Below, piece by piece: positions 51,267 through 61,200 of a stretch of 64,000 bases of DNA (positions within the stretch are counted from its first letter, which is position 1; each line of letters starts with the position of its first letter). Origin of the DNA: Kitasatospora sp. NBC_00458 (lineage in GTDB: Bacteria > Actinomycetota > Actinomycetes > Streptomycetales > Streptomycetaceae); NCBI RefSeq assembly GCF_036013975.1, contig NZ_CP107904.1:1302001-1366000 (forward strand), given 5' to 3'. The translations under genes were made by a program, and so were the position numbers. A model generated the notes under the pieces. It did not search any database, was not told the DNA's origin, and saw only the letters and a program-made list of their open reading frames with translations.

Positions 51267-52303
51267 GGCCGCACCCGTGCCGCGGCCGGACCGCCCGCGC
51301 GGCGCAGGGCGCCGGCGAAGGCCGCGGCCGTGGCGGCGTGGTCGGAGTCCGCGCGCGCGGTGTCCGTGATGAAGGTCCGGCATCCGGCGTCGAGGTAACG
51401 GGCGAGTTCGGCCTCGACCTTCTCGTGGCTGCCCACGAGGTACGGACAGTAGGTGGCGTAGGTGCGGAACGGGCCCATCCAGTAGGGGCTGTCCGGCCCG
51501 CCGGGGAACTCGTCGGAGGCGGAGAGCCGGGCGACCCACTCGGAGTCGGAGACGCTGCGCGCCAGCATCTGCGCGAGCCGGCCGGCCCGGCTCGCCGGGA
51601 AGCGTTCGTGGGCCGCGGTCCACGCCTCGTGGTCGGTGTCGCGGGCGATGATCCCGATCCGCACGCCGCCGCCGTCCAGTGCGCCGAGGTCCCCCTCGGT
51701 GCCGGGGCCGGAGGGCAGGGGGTAGCGCACCGGGACGGCGCCGAGCTCCCCGGCCGCCCGGCTCCCGGCCTCGGAGGAGCCCGACATGTAGAGCTCGGGC
51801 GCCAGTCCGGCGGGCAGGGCGGGGACCATCGGCAGGTCGCGGGCGCGGTAGTAGCGGCCCTCGAAGGTCACCGGGCCGGTGCCGGACAGCAGCCGGACGA
51901 CCAGCTGCGCGTACTCGGTGAGCCGCAGGTAGCGGTCGTCGTGCGGGGTCTCGTCGCACAGCGCCCTGAGGTCGCCGACGACGCCGCCCGCCACCAGGTT
52001 GAGCGCGATCCGGCGGCCGTGCAGCACACCGTAGCTGGCGATCTTCTTGGCGACCGCGTACGGGTGCGCGTAGACCGGCTGCACGGCGACCAGCGGGGCG
52101 AAGTGCTCGGTGGCGGTGAGGACCTCCTGGGCGACGACCCAGGGGTCGACGGTGTTGTTGTCGGAGTAGACGAGCGCCCCCCGGAAGCCTGCCTCCTCCG
52201 CCAGCCGGGCGGTCCGCCGGACCGTCCCGAGGTAGCCGTCCCGGTCCGCGGTCAGCGGCGGAACGGTCGCGAACAGCCGGAGTTCCGGCGCTTCCTCGGC
52301 CAC
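51263..52303 (-). CDS. LLM-class flavin-dependent monooxygenase (SsuD-like)
   Basis: A 346-aa TIM-barrel luciferase-like monooxygenase. Family blocks: ARLAEEAGFRGALVYSDNNT, VAVQPVYAHPYAVAKKIAS, RIALNLVAGG, YAQLVVRLLSG, YMSGSSEAGSRAAGELG. These are close to alkanesulfonate monooxygenase SsuD and to N-hydroxylating or Baeyer-Villiger LLM enzymes of antibiotic clusters. GTG 52303 has the strong site GAGGTGATCC directly upstream. The adjacent reductase supplies FMNH2. Next to peptide ligases it may hydroxylate an amino-acid unit; alternatively it desulfonates an external compound. Confidence 0.85.
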   Translation of the reverse strand: MAEEAPELRLFATVPPLTADRDGYLGTVRRTARLAEEAGFRGALVYSDNNTVDPWVVAQEVLTATEHFAPLVAVQPVYAHPYAVAKKIASYGVLHGRRIALNLVAGGVVGDLRALCDETPHDDRYLRLTEYAQLVVRLLSGTGPVTFEGRYYRARDLPMVPALPAGLAPELYMSGSSEAGSRAAGELGAVPVRYPLPSGPGTEGDLGALDGGGVRIGIIARDTDHEAWTAAHERFPASRAGRLAQMLARSVSDSEWVARLSASDEFPGGPDSPYWMGPFRTYATYCPYLVGSHEKVEAELARYLDAGCRTFITDTARADSDHAATAAAFAGALRRAGGPAAARVRP

Positions 52304-52385
52304 AGGATCACCTCTCGTCGTCGGCCCGACGGGTCTCGGATCGACCCCCACAGTGGGTTGCCCCCAGGGGCCCGTCCAGGTAGGC

Positions 52386-52408
52386 GGCAGGCAACTTTGC
52401 TGCCTGCC
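52386..52408. promoter_or_regulatory. 8-bp inverted repeat in divergent promoter region
   Basis: GGCAGGCA (52386-52393) and TGCCTGCC (52401-52408) flank a 7-nt centre between the divergent monooxygenase and condensation genes. The symmetry and position suit an operator shared by the two arms of the locus. Confidence 0.4.
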
Positions 52409-52463
52409 CGCCGGGGCCGCGAGCTGCCGCCCTCTTGCCTGTTCGGGCTCGTGAGGGCGCTCC

Positions 52464-52469
52464 TAGGCT
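52464..52469 (+). promoter_or_regulatory. -10 box TAGGCT of the condensation/ATP-grasp operon
   Basis: TAGGCT lies 57 nt before the GTG of the condensation gene. TTCGGG at a 16-nt spacing is a poor -35 box, as expected for a promoter that needs an activator such as a SARP. Confidence 0.35.
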
Positions 52470-52526
52470 GACCCGGCGTCACCCTCGGGCGCGTGTCGGG
52501 CGCCACACGAACGAACGGAGCGCGTC

Positions 52527-53861
52527 GTGAACGATCCGGTTCCCCTCTCCTACGGCCAGCTGTCGGTCTGGCGCGACGTCCGGCACCTGGAACGGCACCG
52601 GTGGCACGAGGCGAACGTCCGGACGGTGTGGATACCGCCCGAGGACGGGGCCGGGGTCACCGTCGCCGAGGTGGAGGACGCCGTCCGCGGGCTCGCGGCA
52701 CGCCACGAGTCGCTGCGGACCGTCTACGACCTGTCGGACCCCTTCGCGCCGACGCAGCGGGTCCTGCCCGCCCTCGACGGCGTCGCCTCCGACGTGGTCG
52801 AGTGCACCGCCGACACCTTCGAGGAGGCGGCGGCCGCGCTGGCGGCCGAGCCCTTCGACCTGACCGCCGCGCCGGCCTGGCGGTTCCGCGTCGCGACCGA
52901 GCACGGCCGCCCCCGCGCGGTCGTGGTGGTCAAGCACCACATCGTCGCGGACGGCTGGAGCATCGGCATCCTGGCGGCCGAGTTCCAGGCCGCGCTGGAA
53001 CGGGGCAAGCCGGTGGACGGCCCGCCGCCGCCCACGCCCCGGGAGCTGGCGCTGTGGCAGCACGCCGCCGGCCGCGGGGCCCGCCGCGCGGCGCTCACCG
53101 GGTACTGGGAGCGGATCTTCGGCCTCTCCGCCGCGCAGCTCGGCGCGGCGGGTGGCGGCCCGCAGGACGACTCCGGCCCGCAGAACGGGGACCGGACCGG
53201 CGACGAGGCCGGTGCTCGGCCCGGCGGGCCGCGGGGCGGTTCCGCGCCGGGCGAGGCGCACCAGTACACGGTGCGCTCGCGGGAGGCCCACGCCGCCGCG
53301 CGGCGGCTCGCCGAGGAGCTCTCCGTGCCGCTGTCCAGCGTGGTGCTGGCCGCCTTCGCCCGGACCGTGGCGCTCGCGGCCGGCCCCGGCGACCTGGTCG
53401 GGCAGCTGATGTCCTCCAACCGCTTCGTGCCGCCTTGGAACAGCGTGGTCAGCTCCATGAACCAGTGGGCGACGGCCTCGTTCGACACCGGCCCGGAGGA
53501 GTTCGGGCCGTACGCCGGCCACGTCCACACCCGGAGCCTGACGGCCTTCCGGTACGGGATGTACGACGTGGACGAGGTCGACGCGCTGCGCGACTCCGTC
53601 CGCCGCGGCCGCGACCCCCACCAGGCGACCTTCGCGTTCAACTTCCTGCCGGGCGAGGCGCCGCCGCCCTGCGCCGACCACGAGTCCGGGCCGGTCCGCG
53701 AGGTCCCGTTCTCCCGGATCGGGCACCCCTGCTACCTGCGCGTCACCAACGCGGGCGAGCAGTCGCTCGAACTGCGCCTGCGGACCATGGGGCTCTCCGA
53801 CGCCCTGACCCTCGACCTCCTCCGGGGGACCGTCGCCCGGCTGGCGGGCTCCGCCATCTGA
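52527..53861 (+). CDS. Stand-alone condensation-domain enzyme
   Basis: A 444-aa single condensation domain from GTG 52527 (GGAG 6 nt upstream). It starts PLSYGQLSVWRDVRHLE (C1-like) and has a perfect core KHHIVADGWS (H137-H138...D142-G). Other blocks: LRTVYDLSDPFAPTQRV, MSSNRFVPPWNSVVSSMNQW and a late AFNFLPGEAP (C5/C7-like). A Gly/Asp-rich insert of about 45 residues separates the two halves. No adenylation or carrier domain is present, so it must join free or ligase-made substrates. It starts the operon with the ATP-grasp ligases, 47 nt ahead of the first. Confidence 0.85.
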   Translation: MNDPVPLSYGQLSVWRDVRHLERHRWHEANVRTVWIPPEDGAGVTVAEVEDAVRGLAARHESLRTVYDLSDPFAPTQRVLPALDGVASDVVECTADTFEEAAAALAAEPFDLTAAPAWRFRVATEHGRPRAVVVVKHHIVADGWSIGILAAEFQAALERGKPVDGPPPPTPRELALWQHAAGRGARRAALTGYWERIFGLSAAQLGAAGGGPQDDSGPQNGDRTGDEAGARPGGPRGGSAPGEAHQYTVRSREAHAAARRLAEELSVPLSSVVLAAFARTVALAAGPGDLVGQLMSSNRFVPPWNSVVSSMNQWATASFDTGPEEFGPYAGHVHTRSLTAFRYGMYDVDEVDALRDSVRRGRDPHQATFAFNFLPGEAPPPCADHESGPVREVPFSRIGHPCYLRVTNAGEQSLELRLRTMGLSDALTLDLLRGTVARLAGSAI

Positions 53862-53908
53862 CCGACCGTCAACCCCGCTTCCCCTGCCCGCCGTCCCTGG
53901 AGTCGCCC

Positions 53909-56380
53909 GTGCCCTCCGACCATGTCGTCGTCCTCCACCGGTGGACCGACTCCTACGCCGACTACGCCTCCTACCTGGACCACTCCGAGCACCGGGTCAG
54001 CTACGTCACGACCCCGCGCGCCCGGGCCGCACTTCCGGCCGCGGCCGCCGCCGTCGCCGTCGTCCCCAGCACCGAGGACCGCGCCGCGGTGCGGGCCGCC
54101 GTCGACCGGCTGACCGCCGAACACGGCTCCCCCGCACGGATCGTCGCGCTGCACGAGGTGGACCTCGACGTCGCCGCCGAGCTCCGCGAGGAGCTGGGCG
54201 TGCCCGGCGAGACGCCCGACCGGCTGCGGCCGTTCCGCGACAAGCTGGCGATGGCCCGGCGGCTCGCCGCGCAGGACGTCCCCGTGCCGCCCACCGGCCC
54301 CGCCCCGGACCACGCGGCGGTCGCCGCCTTCGCCGACCGGCACGGCTGGCCGGTCATCCTCAAACCGGTGCGAGGGACGGCGAGTTCGCACGTCTCCCGG
54401 CTCGACGGGCCGGCCGACCTGGCCGGGTACGCGTTCCCGCCGGGCGTCCCGCTGCTGGTGCAGTCGTACCTGCCGCACGGGATCCTGCACGTCGACGGGG
54501 TCGCCGCCGACGGGGACCTGCGGGTCTGGCGCGCCTCGCGCTACCTCAACACCTGCCTGGACTTCACCCACGGGGACGCGCTCGGCTCGGTCGAGATCGA
54601 CGACCCGGTACTGCTCAAGGCCGTCGGCGAGTTCACCCGGCGCGCCGTCCTGGCGATGTCGGCCGACCCGTGGGTGTTCCACCTCGAACTGTTCGCCTCC
54701 GCCGACGGCTCTGAACCGGAGTTCCACGTCCTGGAGGTGGGCGCCCGGCCCGGCGGGGCGGAGATCCCGTTCGTCTGGCGCGAGGTGCACGGCGTCGACC
54801 TGATGGCCGCCGCGGTGGACATCCAACTCGGCCGCCCGCTGCCCGCGTTCCCGCACCCCGCCGGTCCGGCCGAGGACGGCGGCGCGGGCGGGTACGGCGG
54901 CTGGCTGCTGGTCCCGACCCCGGCCGCGCGCCCGTGCCTGGTCGTCGCGGCGACGCCGCAGACCGGCCTGCCGGACGGGCCGTACGCCGAGCGGCTCCCG
55001 GCGCCCGGCAGCCGCCTGGCCGACCTCCCCGGGTACGAGCACTCCGGGGCACGGTTCCGCTTCCGCGGCCGCACCGGCGCCGAGGTGGAACGGGCGGTCA
55101 CCCGCACCGCCGCCCGGCTCGACTACCGCTGCGAACCGGTCGACCCCTCCCGCCCGCCCCACGTGGTCCTCGTCGGCACCGGCGGCCGCGTCTACCGGGA
55201 GTACGCCCTCCGGGACGCGGCGGCGCACGGCCGGGTCTCCACCGTCAACGACGCCCCCGCCGACTGGGAACTGCCCTACCTGGACGGCCACCTGGTCGCG
55301 GACACCGGCGACGTCGACGCGCTCACCCGGGCCGTCGCCGAGGCCCTGGCCGGGGACGCGGCACCGGCGGGCCTGCTCACCTGGAGCGAGGTGCTGCTGG
55401 AGCGGACCGCCGAGGCCGCCGAGCGGCTCGGGCTCCCGCACATGACCCCGCAGGCCGTCCGCAACTGCCGGGACAAGCTCCGCACCCGGCAGCTGCTGGA
55501 GCGGGCCGGGCTGCCGTCCGCGCGCTACGCGGTCGCGCACGGCCTCGACTCGGCGCTCGCGGCCGCGGAGCGGATCGGCTACCCGGTGGTGGTCAAGCCC
55601 CGGGCCCTCGCGGGCAGCAGCGGCGTGGTGCTGGCCGGCTCGCCCGACGAACTCGCCGCGCTGCACCGGCACGCCGACCGGGCCGCGTTCGCCGGCCTCG
55701 ACCCGCTCGACGGACTGCTGATCGAGGAGTACCTGGACGGCCCGGAGATCAGCCTGGACTGCGTGGTCCTCGCGGGCGAGGTGCACTGCGTCAACCTGGC
55801 GCGCAAGCGGATCGGCTACCCCCCGTTCTTCGAGGAGGTCGGGCACCTCGTCTCGCCGTGGCACCACGAGCCCTGGGCCGACGAGACGACCGACCTCGTC
55901 ACCCGGATCCACGCGGCGCTCGGCGTCACCACCGGGGTGACCCACGCCGAACTGCGGCTCACCGCCCGCGGACCGCGCCTGGTGGAGCTCAACGGGCGGC
56001 TCGGCGGCGACTACATCCCGCTGCTCGGCCGGCTCGCCACCGGCGTCGACCTCACCGCCGCCGCCATGGACGCGGCACTCGGCCGGGTGCCCGACCTGCG
56101 GCCGACCCGGGACGACTGCGCCGAAGTGCGCTTCCTCTACCCCGGGCAGGACGGCACCGTCGCCCGGCTGGACGTCGCCGGAGCACGCGAAGTACCGGGC
56201 GTGGAAAGGGTGGTGGCGCTGGCCGAGCCCGGGCAGCAGCTGCTGCTCCCGCCCCGCGGCGTGGTGCCCCGGCTGGCCGCGGTCGTCGCCACCGGCCCCG
56301 ACGCCGCCGCCTGCGACCGCACCCTGACCGAAGCGCTGAACCGGATCGAAGCAACCATCACCCCCGCCGAGGAGGCGTGA
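53909..56380 (+). CDS. Tandem double ATP-grasp ligase
   Basis: An 823-aa protein made of two ATP-grasp units in one chain. Unit 1 (about 1-395): RDKLAMARRLAAQDVPVPPTG, GWPVILKPVRGTASSHV, EFHVLEVGARPGGAEIPFVW. Unit 2 (about 410-823): RDKLRTRQLLERAGLPSARY, GYPVVVKPRALAGSSGV, GLLIEEYLDGPEISLDCVV, LRLTARGPRLVELNGRLGGD. Each has the central ATP-binding Lys and the C-terminal metal-binding ENGR/E-x-G-R segment. Such enzymes activate carboxylates as acyl phosphates and make amide bonds between amino acids. Two units may make two successive bonds. GTG 53909 has GGAG 7 nt upstream. Confidence 0.88.
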   Translation: MPSDHVVVLHRWTDSYADYASYLDHSEHRVSYVTTPRARAALPAAAAAVAVVPSTEDRAAVRAAVDRLTAEHGSPARIVALHEVDLDVAAELREELGVPGETPDRLRPFRDKLAMARRLAAQDVPVPPTGPAPDHAAVAAFADRHGWPVILKPVRGTASSHVSRLDGPADLAGYAFPPGVPLLVQSYLPHGILHVDGVAADGDLRVWRASRYLNTCLDFTHGDALGSVEIDDPVLLKAVGEFTRRAVLAMSADPWVFHLELFASADGSEPEFHVLEVGARPGGAEIPFVWREVHGVDLMAAAVDIQLGRPLPAFPHPAGPAEDGGAGGYGGWLLVPTPAARPCLVVAATPQTGLPDGPYAERLPAPGSRLADLPGYEHSGARFRFRGRTGAEVERAVTRTAARLDYRCEPVDPSRPPHVVLVGTGGRVYREYALRDAAAHGRVSTVNDAPADWELPYLDGHLVADTGDVDALTRAVAEALAGDAAPAGLLTWSEVLLERTAEAAERLGLPHMTPQAVRNCRDKLRTRQLLERAGLPSARYAVAHGLDSALAAAERIGYPVVVKPRALAGSSGVVLAGSPDELAALHRHADRAAFAGLDPLDGLLIEEYLDGPEISLDCVVLAGEVHCVNLARKRIGYPPFFEEVGHLVSPWHHEPWADETTDLVTRIHAALGVTTGVTHAELRLTARGPRLVELNGRLGGDYIPLLGRLATGVDLTAAAMDAALGRVPDLRPTRDDCAEVRFLYPGQDGTVARLDVAGAREVPGVERVVALAEPGQQLLLPPRGVVPRLAAVVATGPDAAACDRTLTEALNRIEATITPAEEA

Positions 56381-57684
56381 ACACGCACATGGACTCCCCC
56401 GAAATCACCGGCTCGCCCGAGAACCCCGACTCGCCCGACAACGCCGGCTCGCCCGAAGTCACCCACGTCGTGGTCGGATTCAGCGTCGGACTGCTGAACC
56501 AGCTGGAGCGGGTGCTGCCCGCCGGCTCCGTCCTGGTGGTCGAGGAACCGGCGATCTGCGAGGCCCGGGACGTCGCCGGGCAGCTCCCGAGGTTCAACTG
56601 CGCGGCCGGGTTCGTCGCGGCCCCCGTCCAGGACGGGGCGGTGCGGCTCGCGGACCACGTCGACCGGCCCGCCGCCGTCCGCGCCGTCCTGCCCGCCCTG
56701 GAGTACACGGTCGTCCCGGCCGCCGAACTCGCCGAGGCCTGGGGGCTGCCGAACGGCGGGCCCGCGGCCGTCCGGCTGTTCCGCGACAAGGCCCTGCTGC
56801 GCGAGGCCACCCGGCCGGCCGGCGTCGCCCAGCCGGACTGGCAGCGGATCGACGGCCCCGAGGACGTCGCCCGCTTCCGCGACGCGCACGGCGGCGAGTG
56901 CGTCCTGAAGCCGACCCACCTCCAGGGCAGCCTCGGCGTCCAACTCCTCGGCCCCGACGACGACATCGACGAGGCCTGGAAGCGGACGGAGGCGGCCGAC
57001 CAGCCGCACCTGCGCACCCCGCACGCGGGCCAGGCCGGCTACGTGGTCGAGGAGTGGCTACACGGCGGCGAGTTCAGCGTCGAGGCGCTGGTGCACGAGG
57101 GCCGCGTCGTGTTCCTCAACACCACCGAGACCCAGCTCTACCCCGGCCCGCACCCCGTCGAGCGGGGCCACATCGTGCCGGCCCCCGCCGGGGCGGCGGC
57201 GGAGCCGGCCGTGCACGCGCTGGTCGCCGCGACCGGCTTCCGCACCGGCATCCTGCACGCCGAGTGGATCATCCGCGACGGCGAGCCCCACCTCCTCGAA
57301 TGCGCCGCCCGGCTCCCCGGCGGCTACATCCCGTTCCTGATCGGACTCGCCTACGGCAGCGACCTGTTCCGCGGCTACCTCGACGTGCTGGAGGGGAAGG
57401 CGCCGGAGATGGCCGCGGCCCCGGTCCGGGGAGCGGCGGTCCGCTTCCTGGACGCGGCCCCCGGCGTGGTCCGCGAAGTCCGCGGCGTCGACGCCGCCCA
57501 GTCCTCCCCCGGGGTCGAGTACACCTGGGTGTCCGTCGAGCCCGGCGGGACGGTGCCCCCGCTGACCGCCTCGGGCTCCCGGGTCGGCGAGATCGTGGCG
57601 TACGGCGCCGACCGGGAGGAGGCCGCGGCCAACGCCCTGGCCGCCGCGACGGCGATCGAGATCGTCGTCGACCCGCTCCCGTAA
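56377..57684 (+). CDS. ATP-grasp ligase
   Basis: A 435-aa single ATP-grasp enzyme. The GTG overlaps the stop of the double ligase (GTGA at 56377-56380); an ATG at 56389 is the alternative. The N-terminus has an Asn/Asp/Ser-Pro repeat (SPEITGSPENPDSPDNAGSP). Catalytic blocks: LFRDKALLREATRPAGVAQP, GECVLKPTHLQGSLGVQLL, YVVEEWLHGGEFSVEALV and HLLECAARLPGGYIPFLIG. It probably adds a further amino acid or acid to the product of the preceding ligase. It is the last gene before a strong terminator. Confidence 0.88.
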   Translation: MNTHMDSPEITGSPENPDSPDNAGSPEVTHVVVGFSVGLLNQLERVLPAGSVLVVEEPAICEARDVAGQLPRFNCAAGFVAAPVQDGAVRLADHVDRPAAVRAVLPALEYTVVPAAELAEAWGLPNGGPAAVRLFRDKALLREATRPAGVAQPDWQRIDGPEDVARFRDAHGGECVLKPTHLQGSLGVQLLGPDDDIDEAWKRTEAADQPHLRTPHAGQAGYVVEEWLHGGEFSVEALVHEGRVVFLNTTETQLYPGPHPVERGHIVPAPAGAAAEPAVHALVAATGFRTGILHAEWIIRDGEPHLLECAARLPGGYIPFLIGLAYGSDLFRGYLDVLEGKAPEMAAAPVRGAAVRFLDAAPGVVREVRGVDAAQSSPGVEYTWVSVEPGGTVPPLTASGSRVGEIVAYGADREEAAANALAAATAIEIVVDPLP

Positions 57685-57700
57685 CCCGGCCCACCAGCGA

Positions 57701-57726
57701 CGCGGCCCGGCCCCCGCCGGGCCGCG
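57701..57726 (+). terminator. Terminator of the ATP-grasp operon, 11-bp stem
   Basis: CGCGGCCCGGC (57701-57711) pairs perfectly with GCCGGGCCGCG (57716-57726) over a 4-nt loop, 16 nt past the last stop codon, and is followed by a T-rich hexamer array. Confidence 0.85.
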
Positions 57727-57730
57727 TCCG

Positions 57731-57766
57731 CGTTTCCGTTTCCGTTTCCGTTTCCGTTTCCGTTCC
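57731..57766. repeat. Hexanucleotide microsatellite (CGTTTC)n
   Basis: Five perfect CGTTTC units and one CGTTCC follow the terminator hairpin. Pyrimidine-rich on the plus strand; its periodic TTT may help termination. Confidence 0.9.
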
Positions 57767-58264
57767 CCTGGAAGCGGATCCCGGGGTTCCCCTACTCTCC
57801 GGGTGGAGAAATTTCCCGCCTCGCCACCACAAATCGGGAATTCACTCCCACAGGAGGACGGTGCAGGAAGATGCATATCCGTCGACGATGAATCAGCATC
57901 CACACATCTTGACCCATTCCATGAGTTCGATCCGGAACAATGAATTCCACCACCGCACCCACGACACAGCATTTGCCAATGGCATGTCAAATAAGCCGGA
58001 CCCGAGGCGCATCCAACCCTGCATCCCGATGTCTGAATTATCGGACATCGGGAGTACGAGCCGTTCACGGCATAGGGGCCGCTCTCTGCAGCGGTGAGTG
58101 CATTCGCCCGCGATGATTGGTCTGCGTAGATCCTAAGCGGAATCCAGGGCTTCGTTATAAAAACGAAACATCGTGGGCTTCCTGCGAACTTTCCGGGGTG
58201 AGAGATTTCCCGTCAGGTCAGAGCGATCCTGCCGACCGGCGAATATCTCTCGATTGGAATTCGA
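57767..58264. other. Low-GC intergenic region upstream of the Rhs-like gene
   Basis: About 500 nt that are clearly less GC-rich than anything else in the window and lack the third-position G/C bias of real genes. A GTG at 57861 after GGAGG opens a 78-codon frame (to 58097) that looks non-coding, and ATG 57871 opens only MHIRRR. It also holds a 9-bp palindrome at 58025-58052 and a TTCGTT-ataaa-AACGAA hairpin near 58155. It is likely a long regulatory leader or foreign-derived DNA. Confidence 0.45.
58025..58052. promoter_or_regulatory. 9-bp perfect inverted repeat, operator or hairpin
   Basis: CCCGATGTC (58025-58033) and GACATCGGG (58044-58052) flank an AT-rich 10-nt centre, about 215 nt before the Rhs-like gene. 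The form suits either a dimeric regulator site or an RNA stem in the leader. Confidence 0.45.
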
Positions 58265-61200
58265 ATGTTACGGCGACTATCCGCCTCGTCCGCGAGGGCG
58301 GGCGGAGTCATGCCCTGGTCCGGAAGGCGCTGCATATCCGCGCTCCTGACACTTGGCCTGCTGGTGCCGAGCGGTGTGGCACTGGAGGCCGTCGCGGTCG
58401 CCCCGGCCGCCGGTGCGGCCCCGGCTCCGCAGCCGGTGGCCGGCCCGGCCACCGGGGCGATCGACGAGGCCTCGGCCCTGCTGTCGGCGCGACTGCAGGG
58501 GCAGCGCGTCGAAGTCACCGGAGCCCGCAGCGAGTTCACCACACTGTGGGCGAACCCGGACGGAACCCTCACCTCCGAGCGGTCGACCGGCCAGGTCCGG
58601 ATGAAGTCCGGCAAGGACTGGGTCCCGGTGGACACCTCGCTCGTCCGCACAGCGGACGGCAAGGTGACGCCGAAAGCGCACCCCGGAGGGCTGGTCCTGG
58701 ACGGCGGCGAGGCCGGGGTGGCGGTGGGCGACAGCCTGCCGGGCGCGGTTCCGCCGTCCGCCCCCGCCGGAGGTGAGCAGCCCCCGGCCGGAGCCGCGCC
58801 GGCGGCCGCCCCGCTCCCCGAGCGCCCGCTCGCGAGCTTCGGCTCCGGCGACCGGAAGCTGTCCCTCGGCTGGCTGGGCAGGCTGCCGCAGCCGAAGCTG
58901 GAGGGCAGGAAGGCCACGTATGTCGATGCCCGTCCGGGTGTCGACCTCGTCGTGCAGGCGACCCGGACCGGGTTCGAGCAGTCCGTGATCGTGAAGGACC
59001 GCTCGGCGGTGGCGCAGGCCGGGACGATCACGATCCCGCTGGACGCCACCGGGCTGACGGTCGCGGCGCAGCCGGACGGCTCCGTCCAGTTGCTGGACAA
59101 GGCGACCGGCAAGCCGACCGTGCGGATCCCGGCGCCGGTGATGTGGGACGCCGCGGTCGACGCGGCCTCGATGGAGCACCTGCACCGAGCCCCGGTGACG
59201 ATGCAGGTGCGCGGCACGGGGGCGGACACCGAGCTGGTGCTCACCCCGGACGCGGCGTTCCTGGCCGACGCCAGGACGCAGTACCCGGTGACCATCGACC
59301 CGCCGGTGGACGTCTTCGGCACCTTCGACACCTACGTCCAGACGGACGAGGCCGGGGACGTCTCCTCCGCGGACGAGCTCAAGGTCGGCAGTTACGACGG
59401 CTCGGTGAAGGCGCGTTCGTTCCTGACGGTCCCGGGCGGCGGGTTCAACGGGAAGCAGATCATCGGCGCCACGCTGAACCTCTTCAACCACCACTCCTCC
59501 TCCTGCGTGCCCAAGCAGTGGGAGGTGTGGAACGCGGGCGGCGCCGGCCCGTGGGCCCGCTGGAACAACCAGCCCCAGTGGGGGCAGATGTGGGTGCGCT
59601 CGTACGACACCTACGACATCGACCCGTGGGACAAGCACCACTGCACGGCCGAGGACGGCTCCGCATGGGCCAAGGCCGACGTCACGGGGATGATCCGCTA
59701 CTTCGCCGGGAACGGCTTCGCCGAGTACGGCATAGGCCTGAAGGCGGCCGACGAGAACAGCCCGCTGTCCTGGAAGCGGTTCGGCTCCTCCGAGAGCGAC
59801 ACCCCGCCCTTCCTGTCGATCACCTACAACACCGTGCCGTCCGCCCCCGCCGGTGTGGAGATCCAGCCGTCCCAGCCCGGCGAGCCGCGGTACACCAGCT
59901 CCACCACGCCGCGCTTCCTGGTCCGCGCCGACGACGCCGACAACGGCACGGTCGGCGTGAACGTCGACCTCTGGCGGAACGGCGGCTTCGTCAACAGCAT
60001 CTACCGGCAGGTCCCGGCCAACACCTACCTGCAGGTCACCCCGGCCGACCTCGGGGTGGCGAAGCTGGACGAAGGAGTGCCGTACGCGGTGTGGGCGCGG
60101 GTGTCGGACGCCACCTCCGCCTCGGCGTGGACGGGCACCAGCCTCGTGGCCGACACCACGGCCCCCGGCGCGCCGGTCGTCACCTCGGCGGACTACCCGT
60201 CGGACGGGCTCTGGCACGGCGCGGCCAACGCGGCCGGATCGTTCACCTTCACGCCGCCCGCCGGGACCGCCGACCTGGCCGCGTACGTCTACACGCTGGA
60301 CGGCGGCACGCCGGTCACCGTCAACGCCACCGCGGGCCTCACAACCGGCATCACGCCGGCCACCGAGGGCCGGCGCGTGCTGAGCGTGCAGACCAAGGAC
60401 CGGGCGGGCAACCTCTCCCCGGCCACCGAGTACGTCTTCCACGTCGGCCAGGCCGGCCTGACGTCGCCGACCAACGGCACCCAGTCCGCCAAGCGCGTCA
60501 AGCTGTCGGTCGACGCGCAGTCGCAGTTCAAACGGGTGGTCTACCAGTACCGTCGCGGCCCCGGCGCCACCGAGTACGCGGTGCCCCGGGTCAACCTCGC
60601 CAAGGCCGACAACACGGCCGTCACCGAGGACAAGCCGCGCCTGGCGGACCTCGGCCCGCACGCCGACTGGAACGTCCTCGACACCCTGGGCAACGTCGGC
60701 GGCGTCGTCCAGATCCGCGCTCTCCTCTTCCCCGAGGACGGTTCGGGCAACGGCTACGCGACCGCCTGGAACACCATCACCGTCGACCGCAACGCCGACG
60801 GCGCCGCGAGCACGCGGGCGGGCCCCGGCTCCGTGAACCTGCTCACCGGCGACTACTCCACCAGCACGACCGACACCACCGAGTTCGGCATGTCGGTGGG
60901 CCGGACCGCCTCCTCGCGGGGCACGGACCGCGGCTGGCAGCCGCAGGGCGAGCGCCTGACGCTCAACCAGCGACAGGTGGGCACCGACACGGCGGGCTTC
61001 ACCGCCGGCCCGGCCGGCCTCAGCCGCTCGACCGCCCGCGGCCACGACAGCTCCACCGACTCACTGCTGCTCAAGCCCGTCGGCAACCCCAGCTCCTTCG
61101 CGGCGATCGGCCCGGAGTACACCCTCGCCCAGGGCATGAAGCCGGGCCGCACCTACCGCCTGACCGGCTGGATCCACGTCCCCGGCACGACCGGTCTCAA

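Noticed and set aside
51263..52303. LLM monooxygenase considered as part of the sulfonate pathway with the TauD operon
   Set aside because: It is 40 kb away, lacks a cysteine leader and is organised with the ligase locus, though SsuD-like activity cannot be excluded.
57861..58097. 78-codon GTG frame after GGAGG, and the MHIRRR mini-frame
   Set aside because: No third-position G/C bias and no protein-like pattern; kept only as part of the intergenic description.
58277..61045. 922-codon minus-strand frame over the Rhs-like gene
   Set aside because: Shadow: the plus frame has a signal peptide, DNRLRE and Ig-like domains and stays open to the window end.
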